Positions 38,255 through 48,458 of a stretch of 64,000 nt of DNA are shown one piece after another. The translations under genes and the position numbers were made by a program. The stretch is from assembly GCF_014930455.1 (NCBI RefSeq), contig NZ_JAAIYO010000003.1:62001-126000 (forward strand), read 5' to 3'. This stretch comes from Corallococcus soli. Lineage in GTDB: Bacteria; Myxococcota; Myxococcia; Myxococcales; Myxococcaceae. Below the pieces are notes generated by a model. That model had not been told where the DNA came from and did no database searches. It was given only the letters and a program-made list of their open reading frames with translations. Numbering within the stretch: position 1 is the first letter of the stretch; each line of letters begins with the position of its first letter.

Positions 38255-39220
38255 ATGGATCGCAACCTGGCAATGGAGGTCGTGCGCGTCACCGAGATGG
38301 CGGCCATCGCCTCCGCCCGGCTCATGGGCCGCGGCAACAAGAATGAGTCGGATCAGGTGGCCGTGGACGCGATGCGCCGCGCCTTCGACGCGCTGAACAT
38401 CGACGGCACCGTCGTCATCGGCGAGGGCGAGCGCGACGAGGCGCCCATGCTCTACATCGGCGAGCGCGTGGGCCGCCGTGAGCCCGGCGCCCCGGAGGTC
38501 GACATCGCCCTGGATCCGCTGGAGGGCACGAACCTGTGTGCCTACGGCCGGCCGGGCTCCATCTCCGTCGTGGCCATGTCCAGCCATGGCGGCCTGCTCA
38601 ACGCGCCCGACACGTACATGGAGAAGCTCGCCGTGGGGCCGCGCGCCCGGGGCGCCATCGACCTGACCAAGTCCCCCACGGAGAACCTGCGCGCCATCGC
38701 CGAGCGCATGAAGGTCTACGTGGAGGATTTGACCGTGATGACGCTCGACCGTGAGCGCCACGCCGACCTCATCAAGGAGGTCCGCGCCGCGGGCGCCCGC
38801 GTGCGGCTCATCGAGGACGGCGACGTGGCGGGTGCCATCGCCACCTGCTTCGAGGGCACCGGCGTGGACGTGCTCATGGGCATTGGCGGCGCGCCCGAGG
38901 GCGTCATCGCCGCGGCGGCCATCCGCGCCACTGGCGGGGACATGCAGGGCCGGCTCGTGCCGCGCAACCAGGGCGAAATCGACCGCGCGAAGAAGATGGG
39001 CATCACCGACATCCACAAGATCTACTCCGCCGAGGAGCTGGCGAAGGGTGAGGTGATGTTCGCCGCCACGGGCGTCACCACCGGTGACTTCCTCAAGGGC
39101 GTGCGCTTCTTCGGCGGCGGCTGCGAGACGCACTCCGTCGTCATGCGCAGCAAGACGGGCACCGTCCGTTTCATCCAGTCCGTGCACAAGTTCGACAAGA
39201 AGCCGGGCTACGCGCTGTAG
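38255..39220 (+). CDS. glpX: Fructose-1,6-bisphosphatase, class II
   Basis: A 321-residue enzyme that removes the 1-phosphate of fructose-1,6-bisphosphate in gluconeogenesis. Class II signatures: IGEGERDEAPMLYIGE, IALDPLEGTNLCA (metal and phosphate site) and IGGAPEGVIAAAA. Length suits GlpX proteins. AGGAG lies 6-8 bases before the ATG. Together with enolase nearby, this supports central carbon metabolism, though the two are separated by the ADP-ribosyl hydrolase gene. The SRPBCC gene follows 27 bases later. Confidence 0.95.
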   Translation: MDRNLAMEVVRVTEMAAIASARLMGRGNKNESDQVAVDAMRRAFDALNIDGTVVIGEGERDEAPMLYIGERVGRREPGAPEVDIALDPLEGTNLCAYGRPGSISVVAMSSHGGLLNAPDTYMEKLAVGPRARGAIDLTKSPTENLRAIAERMKVYVEDLTVMTLDRERHADLIKEVRAAGARVRLIEDGDVAGAIATCFEGTGVDVLMGIGGAPEGVIAAAAIRATGGDMQGRLVPRNQGEIDRAKKMGITDIHKIYSAEELAKGEVMFAATGVTTGDFLKGVRFFGGGCETHSVVMRSKTGTVRFIQSVHKFDKKPGYAL

Positions 39221-39247
39221 CCTGCCCCCTCACCAGGAGACACCGTC

Positions 39248-39673
39248 ATGGCCGGCGCCACGCGCACCATCACCATCAATGCCCCGATCGAGAAGGTCTT
39301 CGACGTCATCACCGACTACGACCGCTACGCGGAGTTCCTGTCGGAGGTGAAGAAGGTCTCCACCTCGCAGCGCCAGGGCAACACCGTCCAGGTCCACTAC
39401 GAGGTCGATGTGGTGAAGACCATCCGCTACACCATCAAGGTGACCGAGGAGCGCCCCAAGCGCATGTCCTGGACCTTCGTGAACGGCGAGGTCATGAAGG
39501 ACAACAAGGGCAGCTGGACCCTGGAGCCCGACGGCGAGGGCAAGACGCGCGCGACCTACAACGTGGAGATGGCCCTGGGCATGCTGGTCCCCAAGGCCAT
39601 CGTCAACGGACTCGTGGACAACCAGCTCCCCAAGATGCTGGAGGCGTTCAAGCGCCGCGCTGAAGCGCCCTGA
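39248..39673 (+). CDS. SRPBCC/START-like protein (ribosome-association toxin RatA-like fold)
   Basis: A 141-residue single-domain protein: TITINAPIEKVFDVITDYDRYAEFLSEV is the opening of the polyketide-cyclase/START-like fold, and WTLEPDGEGKTRATYNVEMA plus a last helix LVDNQLPKMLEAFKRRAEA complete it. The family binds hydrophobic ligands or, in RatA/COQ10-type members, associates with ribosomes or quinones; which applies here is not decidable from the sequence. AGGAGA lies about 8 bases before the ATG at 39248. It follows glpX by 27 bases and probably shares its transcript. Confidence 0.85.
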   Translation: MAGATRTITINAPIEKVFDVITDYDRYAEFLSEVKKVSTSQRQGNTVQVHYEVDVVKTIRYTIKVTEERPKRMSWTFVNGEVMKDNKGSWTLEPDGEGKTRATYNVEMALGMLVPKAIVNGLVDNQLPKMLEAFKRRAEAP

Positions 39674-40076
39674 CGCCGCCCGGCTTCCTGACGAAGCGCG
39701 TCAAACTCCGCCTGCCTGTCTGTTTCCTGGCCCGACCTTCGTCGTGCAAGGGGCAGGGAGGCAGGCGGGCCCTTTTGGGCCGGGAAGGTGCCGCGCGCGG
39801 CGTGGCGTCCCACCTGAAACGGGTTGGGTTGCGGCGCGGCGCGGCCGTATTAGGATCAGGCAAATTTTGAACGTCCGCTGGGTTCCCCATGACATCCGCG
39901 CCACGGTTGCCCTGGCCGGGATGTCGGGAGGTGGACGAGCAGCCATGCAGAATCATGGCGGCGCACCCAGAAAGGAACCGGGGTTCTTAATTTGCATCAA
40001 AGGGAAGTGGAAGTGGTAAGGGGGCGGGACGGCGGGCGTACATCGGGGTACGTAGGCTGAGGGAGAAACCGAACCC
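39674..40076. other. 403-base gap with inverted repeats
   Basis: CCGCCTGCCT (39708-39717) pairs with AGGCAGGCGG (39759-39768), and GGCCC-TTTT-GGGCC (39768-39781) follows directly, sharing a base. These may form the terminator of the glpX transcript. The rest holds an AT-richer spot near 39985-40000 that could be the promoter of the small gene at 40077. A 24-codon frame ends at 40019 but has no supporting features. Confidence 0.5.
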
Positions 40077-40250
40077 ATGCTCGACGCGTTCATTATCGAA
40101 GAGATCAAGCGCCGCGAGCGGCTCCGCCGCGAGGACTACGAGCGGCCGGTGGTGGAGCTCCCACTGCCTGTTCCCGATGACCGTCCCCACCGGAGGACGG
40201 ACACCGAGGAAGACAAGCCGTCGCGAGGCGTTGTCGTCATCGACCTCTGA
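40077..40250 (+). CDS. Conserved small protein, 57 residues
   Basis: MLDAFIIEEIKRRERLRRED followed by YERPVVELPLPVPDDRP, then a charged stretch and RGVVVIDL at the end. A highly charged N-terminal helix, a Pro-rich centre and a hydrophobic last five residues make it unlike random high-GC frames. I recall similarly opening small proteins (LDAFIIEEIRRRE) in other proteobacteria, role unknown. GGGAG about 12 bases upstream could serve as ribosome site. It is convergent with the ADP-ribosylglycohydrolase gene and too short for routine ORF calls. Confidence 0.75.
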   Translation: MLDAFIIEEIKRRERLRREDYERPVVELPLPVPDDRPHRRTDTEEDKPSRGVVVIDL

Positions 40251-40266
40251 GGCGCATTCCCCATTC

Positions 40267-40286
40267 CCGTGGCCTCCCAGCCACGG
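40267..40286. terminator. Hairpin after the small gene
   Basis: CCGTGGC-6-GCCACGG, a perfect 7-bp stem 17 bases after the stop at 40250, in the gap before the convergent gene ending at 40374. Confidence 0.5.
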
Positions 40287-40373
40287 CGTGTCCCGAAGCC
40301 CACGGTCGGGCCGCCCCACAGGCGGCCCTCCGCGGGCTTCGTGCTTTGCGGGGCCGCAGGGCCTTGGAGGCCT

Positions 40374-41462
40374 CTAGCCCGGGGCCAGCAGCAGCAGGTG
40401 CCGGGGGTGGTAGACCTCCCACAGCGCCGTACCCTTCTGCATGGGGTTGAAGGGCTGGAGGGCCAGGAGGACCTTCTGGCGCCACTCCTCGGGCAGCGCG
40501 CCCTCGCCATGGAAGGCGCCCACCAGCGCGCCGGTGACGGCGGCGTGGACCTCCGTGTCGCCGCCCCGGTGGATGACGTCCAGGAGCGCGCCCTCTGGGG
40601 TGGGCACGTGGAGCAGCTCCCAGAAGGCGAGCCGGAAGGCGGCCCGCACCGCGTTGTTGCCGGGGCGGTGCAGGTGCAGCTCCGGGCCGTAGAGCTGGGG
40701 GTCGTCCTGGGCCGCCAGGGCCAGGTCCTCGCGCAGGAGGGCCGAGGCGCGGGCCACCTCCTGGATGAAGTCCTTCTCCTGCCGCGCCAGGGCGGCGCCG
40801 GCCAGGGAGATGCCGGTCTCCGCGGCGGGCAGCAGGTCGGCGGCCTTGAGGGTGGGGCCGCCCGTCACCGCCTTGGCGATGGCGGCGCACAGCCCCGCGC
40901 TGGCGAGCTGGCTGCGCGGGTCGAAGTGGGTGAGGGCGGTGTCCTCCATGGTGGCCTGGGCCACCGCGAAGGGGTCCCTCGCCAGCACCACGCCCAGGGG
41001 CACCACGCGGGGCAGGGCGCCGGCGTTCGCCACGCGACGGAAGTGCTTCTGCCAGACGCGCTTGCCGGCGTCCTTGGCGACGTTCGCGGGGGCCGCCTCG
41101 CACTCCTCCAGGACCTCCCGCATGGGGTCGCTGACGGCGAAGGCGTGTGACTGCCAGGCCCGGTAGCGGCGGAGCGCGTCCCCCGCGTCGTAGCGCTTCA
41201 GGTCGCGGACGCTGAGCGCCAGGGCGACGGCGAGCTGGGTGGGCTCACTGACCTGCCCCTTGCGCAGCTCGTGCGGGCCGCCGCCATGGAGGCCCTGGTA
41301 GGGGCCCACGGCGAGCTCCGGGAAGGCCGGCGCGAAGAAGGGGCGGCCCGCCGTGGGCACGGCCAGGGCGTTGCCCACGGCCAGGCCCAGCAGGGCACCC
41401 CGGGCACGCTGGCCAGGGAGCGGGTCCGGGCCCGTCGCGCGGCGCTTGGGAGGTGGAGGCAT
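40374..41462 (-). CDS. ADP-ribosylglycohydrolase family protein
   Basis: A 362-residue protein. The family's first motif appears as RGALLGLAVGNALAVPTAGR (about 20-39) and the last as HRGGDTEVHAAVTGALVGAFHG; in active members the motif reads GGDTD(T/S)xA with two Mg, here GGDTEV, so the second Asp is Glu. Such enzymes remove ADP-ribose from arginine or other residues (DraG type), or hydrolyse related sugars. The altered metal motif leaves activity unsure. ATG 41462 is divergent from eno with an 80-base gap. No ADP-ribosyltransferase gene is in the window. Confidence 0.82.
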   Translation of the reverse strand: MPPPPKRRATGPDPLPGQRARGALLGLAVGNALAVPTAGRPFFAPAFPELAVGPYQGLHGGGPHELRKGQVSEPTQLAVALALSVRDLKRYDAGDALRRYRAWQSHAFAVSDPMREVLEECEAAPANVAKDAGKRVWQKHFRRVANAGALPRVVPLGVVLARDPFAVAQATMEDTALTHFDPRSQLASAGLCAAIAKAVTGGPTLKAADLLPAAETGISLAGAALARQEKDFIQEVARASALLREDLALAAQDDPQLYGPELHLHRPGNNAVRAAFRLAFWELLHVPTPEGALLDVIHRGGDTEVHAAVTGALVGAFHGEGALPEEWRQKVLLALQPFNPMQKGTALWEVYHPRHLLLLAPG

Positions 41463-41530
41463 TCAGCGGCTGGACACTGTAGCAGGCCCCGGATGCGAGC
41501 GCGCTTGCCCGTTCTGGCCGTGCCTCATAG

Positions 41531-43632
<2,102 letters not shown>

Positions 43633-43634
43633 GG

Positions 43635-44555
43635 TTGGGGACACGAGGCTCCAGCCGAGCGGGGAGGGCGCTCTGGGTGTTGCTCGCGGCCGTGCTGTTG
43701 GGCGGCTGCGTGGGCTCCCGGTCCGCGTCCTCCTCCGGCCTGGAGACCGCGGGGGCCCTGCCCGAGTCTCCCGGTGAGGGAAAGCCGCTGGCGTTCGCGC
43801 TGCGGCCCACCCACGAGGAGCCGGAGCTGGTGGCCGTGCGCCACCGCGTGGCGTCGGGCGAGACGGTGTACCGCATCGCCAAGACGTACGGCATCACGGT
43901 GGAAGAGCTGTCCTTGGCCAACGGCATCAAGGATCCGCGCGAGCTGACCGTGGGCCGGGAGCTGCTGATCCCGGGCAGCGAGCGGCCGCAATACGGGGAT
44001 CCCGGGCCGCTGTCGGACGAGGAGCCGGAGCTGGTGTTGACGAAGCCGGGGCAGGCGCCGGTGTCCACGCCGCGCCGCTCCGTGCCGGCGGTGTCGCGGC
44101 GCCAGGAGCCGCCCCGCGCGAGGGTGGTGTCGGGGCGTCCGGGCACGCTGTCGCGTCCGAAGCTGGCCACGCAGGGGCTGCTCGACTGGCCCCTGCGCGG
44201 GGTGCTGTATGGCCGCTTCGGCAAGAAGGGTCGCGAACCGCACGACGGCATCGACCTGGCGGCGCCCGCGGGGACGCCCATCAAGACGGCGCAGGCCGGC
44301 ACGGTCCTCTACGCGGGCGAGCAGAAGGGCTACGGCCTCATCGTCATCGTGGAGCACTCGTCCACGCTCATCACCCTGTATGCGCACAACCGCGACCTGC
44401 GCGTGCGCACCGGGCAGAAGGTGCGCCGCGAGCAGGTCATCGCCACGGTGGGCGAGTCCGGCCGCACGTCCGGCCCGCACGTGCACTTCGAGGTGCGCGT
44501 GGATGGCAAGCCGGTGGATCCGCTCGAGTACCTGGGCGTGATGCCGCCGGCTTAG
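43635..44555 (+). CDS. LysM/M23 peptidase lipoprotein (NlpD-like)
   Basis: A 306-residue protein read from a TTG at 43635, giving a basic N-terminus and the lipobox VLLGGC (Cys25). LysM (about 70-113, VRHRVASGETVYRIAKTYGI) binds peptidoglycan. A Pro/Arg-rich linker leads to the M23 domain (about 180-300) with HDGIDLAAPAGTPI and GPHVHFEVRV: the HxxxD and HxH zinc ligands are all present, so it should be an active endopeptidase, unlike E. coli NlpD, which has lost them. It overlaps the convergent reductase gene by four bases. The TTG start is unusual but is the only codon that gives a proper signal. Confidence 0.88.
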   Translation: MGTRGSSRAGRALWVLLAAVLLGGCVGSRSASSSGLETAGALPESPGEGKPLAFALRPTHEEPELVAVRHRVASGETVYRIAKTYGITVEELSLANGIKDPRELTVGRELLIPGSERPQYGDPGPLSDEEPELVLTKPGQAPVSTPRRSVPAVSRRQEPPRARVVSGRPGTLSRPKLATQGLLDWPLRGVLYGRFGKKGREPHDGIDLAAPAGTPIKTAQAGTVLYAGEQKGYGLIVIVEHSSTLITLYAHNRDLRVRTGQKVRREQVIATVGESGRTSGPHVHFEVRVDGKPVDPLEYLGVMPPA

Positions 44556-45553
44556 GGGGCCTCTGGCAGGGGCCGCGCCGGGTAGGCCCCGGCCTGTCGC
44601 GCGCGCTCCCGCACCAGGGCCAGGGTGGCCTCGCACGCGGGCATGGGCTTGCCGACGAGCTGCCCCAGTTCCACGACGGCGCCCAGCAGGGCGTCGATCT
44701 CCATGGGGCGTCCGCGCTCCAGGTCCTGGAGCATGGACGTCTTGTGCGCGCCGACCTGCGAGGCGCCCTGGATGCGCTGATCCACGTCGATGAGGAAGCG
44801 GGTGCCCAGGGCCTCGGCCACGGCCTGGGCCTCCACCATCATCGCGCGGGCCACGGCGCGCAGGTCCGGCTGGCGGGCGAGGACGTCGAGCGTGGCGCCG
44901 GTGAGCACGGACAGCGGGTTGAAGGCGAGGTTGCCCCAGAGCTTCACCCAGATTTCATCGCGGATGCGCGGGCGCACCGGGGACTTCAGGCCCGCCTTCA
45001 TCATGAGCTGCGAGAGGGCCTGGACGCGGGGGCTCTTGCTGCCGTCCGGCTCTCCCAGCGTCACGCGGTCGTTGTAGGTGTGGACGATGACGCCGGGCGA
45101 GACGACCTCCGCGGCCGGGTACACCACCGTGGCGATGATGCGCTCCGGGGGCAGGGTGCGCAGGAGCACGCCGCCCGGGTCCACGCTCTCCACGTGGCGT
45201 CCCGCATGGGGCCCTTCGAGTCCGTGGAAGTACCAGTAGGGCACGCCGTTGATGCCGGTGACGAGCGCGGTCTCCGGCCCCAGCAGCCGGGCCACCTGCG
45301 GCGCGGCTGCGGGCAGGGCGTGGGCCTTCATCGTCAGGAACACGTAGTCCTGCGGCCCCGCGTCGTCGGGAGCGTCGGTGCAGTGCGGACGCACCGTGAC
45401 GGTCTCTCCGCCGCTCGTGAGAATGACGCCGTTGGCGCGCATCGCTTCCAGGTGGGCGCCTCGCGCGATGAAGGTGACGTCCGCGCCGGCCTGGAGCAGC
45501 TTGACGCCCAGGAAGCCGCCGATGGCGCCCGCGCCGAAGATGGCGATCCTCAT
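44552..45553 (-). CDS. Ketopantoate reductase-type NADPH enzyme (ApbA/PanE family)
   Basis: A 333-residue protein: Rossmann fold MRIAIFGAGAIGGFLGVKLL, and the C-terminal helical domain with KLWGNLAFNPLSVLTGATLD, which holds the catalytic Lys and Asn of PanE. It reduces 2-dehydropantoate for coenzyme A synthesis, or a related 2-oxo acid; paralogues are common, so panE is not assigned. The start at 45553 overlaps the stop of the upstream acyl-CoA ligase gene (ATGA), so the two are coupled. Its 3' end overlaps the NlpD-like gene. Confidence 0.85.
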   Translation of the reverse strand: MRIAIFGAGAIGGFLGVKLLQAGADVTFIARGAHLEAMRANGVILTSGGETVTVRPHCTDAPDDAGPQDYVFLTMKAHALPAAAPQVARLLGPETALVTGINGVPYWYFHGLEGPHAGRHVESVDPGGVLLRTLPPERIIATVVYPAAEVVSPGVIVHTYNDRVTLGEPDGSKSPRVQALSQLMMKAGLKSPVRPRIRDEIWVKLWGNLAFNPLSVLTGATLDVLARQPDLRAVARAMMVEAQAVAEALGTRFLIDVDQRIQGASQVGAHKTSMLQDLERGRPMEIDALLGAVVELGQLVGKPMPACEATLALVRERARQAGAYPARPLPEAP

Positions 45554-47079
45554 GACGTGAGCCCCAGCCGCTCCGCGAGCCCGATGCGCTGCACCTTGCC
45601 GGTGGGGCCCTTGGGCAGCTCCGTGAGGAACACGATGCGGCGGGGGACCTTGAAGTCGGCCATGCGCGAGGCAACGAAGTCGCGCAGCTCGCGCTCGGTG
45701 ACGCCCTGGCCCTCGCGCAGCACGACGGCGCAGGCCACGTCTTCACCGAGCTTCGGGTGGGGCAGGGCGAACGTCACGGCCTGCCCCACGGCGGGATGAT
45801 CCAACAGCACGGTGTCCACCTCCAGCGGGCTCACCTTCTCCCCGCCGCGATTGATCAACTCCTTGAGCCGGCCGGTGAGGCGCAGGTAGCCGTCCGCGTC
45901 CAGCGTGCCCTGGTCCCCCGTGCGAAACCACCCGTGCGTGAAGGCGCGCGCGTTGGCCTCCGGGTTGTTCACGTAGCCCGCCGTGACGTTGGGTCCCCGG
46001 ATGACGACCTCTCCGAGCACGCCGGGAGGCAGCAGCGTCCCCGCGTCGTCCATGATGGCGACGTCGGGGCCCGCGGCGAGTCCCACCGAGCCCGCGTAAC
46101 GGGAGCGGGGTGGCAGGGGGTTGGAGGCCATCTGATGCGCGGCCTCGGTCATGCCGTAGCTTTCGATGACGGGGACGCCGAAGGCGCGCTCCAGCTCCTC
46201 CATGACCTGGGGCGGCAGCGACGCGGACGACGAGCGGATGAAGCGCAGGCGGTGTGACTGCAGGCTCTCCACGTTGCGGCGGGCGCGCTCCACCAGCGCC
46301 TGGTGCATGGTGGGGACGGCGGTGTACCAGGTGGGGCGGGCCTCCTCGAACCAGGAGAAGAAGCGCAGGGCGTTGAAGCCCGGCGTGCACACCGTCTGGC
46401 CTCCCGCGCCCAGGCTGGCCAGCACCGCGGCCACGAGCCCGTGGATGTGGAACAGCGGCATGATGTTGAGGCACGCGTCCCCGGGTCCCAACCCCAGCAG
46501 CGCGCCGATGTGCCGCGCGGACGCGGTGAGGTTTCCATGCGTGAGCGGGACGAGCTTCGGCCGCGCGGTCGTCCCCGACGTGTGGAGCACGAGCGCGACG
46601 TCCGCTTCGTGGGCCTGCTCTTCCAGCGAGGAGGAGGGCTGCGGGGGTGCTTCGCACTTCAGCGTGAAGTGTCCGGCGGGCCCCTGCGGGGTGGGGACGA
46701 GTTCGAGGACGGGGAGGTTCCGCTCCCTGGCCACGGCTCGGGCCGGGCTCTCCATCCCTTCAAGGATGAGGATCGCCCGGGCCTGGAGGTCGTCCAGGTA
46801 GAAGGTGAACTCGTCCGCGCGGTAGGCGGGGTTGAGGGGCGCGGTGGTGGTCGCGCTGGCGACGGCGAGGAAGGCGGTGGCCATCTCCGGCCCGTTGGGC
46901 AGCACCAGCGCGATGCGGTCCTCCCGTTGGAAGCCCCACGCCCGCAGGCTGGCGTGGACCTGGGCGACGAGTTCCCGCAGCGCCCCGTACGTCAACCCCG
47001 GGCGTCCGGGGGCACCAATGGCCACGTCCTCCGCGCGTCCTCGCGCGAGCAGTGCTTCCAGGGTGTTCGTTCGCTCCAT
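45550..47079 (-). CDS. Acyl-CoA ligase of the oxalyl-CoA synthetase (AAE3/Pcs60) type
   Basis: A 509-residue adenylating enzyme. ATP motif LVLHTSGTTARPKLVPLTHGN, then PLFHIHGLVAAVLASLGAGG, WYTAVPTMHQALVER, FIRSSSASLPPQVMEELE, ESYGMTEAAHQMASNPLP and RTGDQGTLDADGYLRLTGR ending LINRGGEKVSPLEVD. The run from the Phe-Ile-Arg-Ser-Ser to the SNPLP segment follows that of yeast Pcs60 and plant AAE3, which activate oxalate, more closely than fatty acyl ligases. Substrate is therefore probably a small dicarboxylate, inferred. ATG 47079 starts MERTNTLEALL; longer frames lack a ribosome site. It is coupled to the ketopantoate reductase-type gene downstream. Confidence 0.88.
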   Translation of the reverse strand: MERTNTLEALLARGRAEDVAIGAPGRPGLTYGALRELVAQVHASLRAWGFQREDRIALVLPNGPEMATAFLAVASATTTAPLNPAYRADEFTFYLDDLQARAILILEGMESPARAVARERNLPVLELVPTPQGPAGHFTLKCEAPPQPSSSLEEQAHEADVALVLHTSGTTARPKLVPLTHGNLTASARHIGALLGLGPGDACLNIMPLFHIHGLVAAVLASLGAGGQTVCTPGFNALRFFSWFEEARPTWYTAVPTMHQALVERARRNVESLQSHRLRFIRSSSASLPPQVMEELERAFGVPVIESYGMTEAAHQMASNPLPPRSRYAGSVGLAAGPDVAIMDDAGTLLPPGVLGEVVIRGPNVTAGYVNNPEANARAFTHGWFRTGDQGTLDADGYLRLTGRLKELINRGGEKVSPLEVDTVLLDHPAVGQAVTFALPHPKLGEDVACAVVLREGQGVTERELRDFVASRMADFKVPRRIVFLTELPKGPTGKVQRIGLAERLGLTS

Positions 47080-47292
47080 GGCCGCGCGTCTCCCCGCTCT
47101 GGATGGCTTCCCGGATAGGACCTGCGTCCTCGCGGTGCAACCTGTTCGTGGCTGTCTTTTCGCTCCGCTCCCGCCCACGTTCCGTCGTGGGGACGCTGAA
47201 CTCGCGGCCTTGAGGGGGCAGGGGAGCGGGCAGGGCTGGTGGCCGCCGGCTCCGCCAGGGAGAGGCTGGGCGCGGGCCGGGAGGAGGGTAGA

Positions 47293-48441
47293 GTGTCGCG
47301 CGTGTCACGCACCCCCTGGTTCCTCCTCACCTCATGCCTCGTGTCACTGGCCACGTCCGCCCTCGCGCAGGACGGGGCCACTTCGGGCCCGGCCTCCTCC
47401 CAGGCGCCCGTGACGTCTCCGGCCCCTGTCGCTTCAGGGGCTCCTGGCCCGGTGACGTCTCCGGCCCCAGTCGCGGAGGCGAAGCCCGCGGTGTCCACCG
47501 TGGCGGTGCTGCCGCTGGAGTCCAACGCGGGGGGGAAGGAGGCCGCGCCGGGCATCACCCTGCTCATCGCGAGCCGCCTCGCGACGTCCCCGCTCCTGCG
47601 CGTGCTGTCCCAGCGGGACATCCAGACGATGCTGGACGCGGAGCGCCAGCCGCGGTTGTCGGGCGAGTCCCGCTGCGAGCAGGACGACTGTTTCCGGGAG
47701 CTGTCCTCGGTCACGGGCGCTCGCTACATCCTCACGGGGCGGTTGGATCGCTTCGGGGGACAGTACCTGCTCACCGCGAGCCTCGTGGACACGCGCGAGG
47801 GCCGAAGCCTCGCCCGCCCCAGCGCGGAAGCCTCCGATGATGACGAGCTGCTGCGCACCGCCGATGCCGTGTCGGACGCGTTGCTGTCCGTGCTGCTGTC
47901 GTCACCCGAGGATACGGTCAAGGCGCGTCCGTTGCTGGGCGGCGCCGTCGCGTCCTCGCCGGGCGGTGGCCTCACGCTGGGGCTGCGCTTCAACAACAGC
48001 TTCATCGACAAGCTGTCCTCGTTGAACCCGGGCCTGGATCTGGAGGTTGGCTACTGGTTCCACCCGGAATGGCAGGGCTTCCTTCAGGTAGGCTTCACGC
48101 TGGTGCGCACGAGTGGCGACAGCGGCGACGGCAAGGTCAACGTGCTGCCCAGCATCCTGGGCGCACGGCACTACCACCGTCTGGAGACGTCCCTGCGGCC
48201 CTACTGGGGCTTCGGCCTGGGCGTGCAGCTGTCGTTCGGGGACTACGGCATCTTCCAGAACACGGGCCCGCTGCCGTCGGTCGTGGGCTTCGTCGGACTG
48301 GAGTACCTGCTGGTGGGCCGCGTCGGCTTCCAGCTGGAGTTGGGAACGAACATCGCGCAGGCCGTGCTGGGCCTCGCCGACGACGGCGAGGGCGACGGCC
48401 TCAACCTCGACGTCAACGCTGGCATCGCGTACCACTTCTGA
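47293..48441 (+). CDS. Exported CsgG-like/beta-barrel protein
   Basis: A 382-residue exported protein. GTG 47293 follows GGAGG by 5 bases and gives a signal peptide (WFLLTSCLVSLATSALAQ). After a Pro/Ala-rich stretch comes a domain (about 75-205) with VAVLPLESNAGGKEAAPGIT and ARYILTGRLDRFGGQYLLTA, like the region used to seed lipid or outer-membrane proteins of the CsgG/TolB-N kind. The last 150 residues read as strands of a barrel (LTLGLRFNNSFIDKL, LEVGYWFHPEWQGFLQVGFT) and end in HF. No function is recognised. It opens a tight plus-strand run leading to the toxin gene. Confidence 0.65.
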   Translation: MSRVSRTPWFLLTSCLVSLATSALAQDGATSGPASSQAPVTSPAPVASGAPGPVTSPAPVAEAKPAVSTVAVLPLESNAGGKEAAPGITLLIASRLATSPLLRVLSQRDIQTMLDAERQPRLSGESRCEQDDCFRELSSVTGARYILTGRLDRFGGQYLLTASLVDTREGRSLARPSAEASDDDELLRTADAVSDALLSVLLSSPEDTVKARPLLGGAVASSPGGGLTLGLRFNNSFIDKLSSLNPGLDLEVGYWFHPEWQGFLQVGFTLVRTSGDSGDGKVNVLPSILGARHYHRLETSLRPYWGFGLGVQLSFGDYGIFQNTGPLPSVVGFVGLEYLLVGRVGFQLELGTNIAQAVLGLADDGEGDGLNLDVNAGIAYHF

Positions 48442-48458
48442 GCCATCCGGAGCCTCCC

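Noticed and set aside
39945-40019. 24-codon frame ending GKWKW before the small gene
   Set aside because: No ribosome site or other support; too short to claim.
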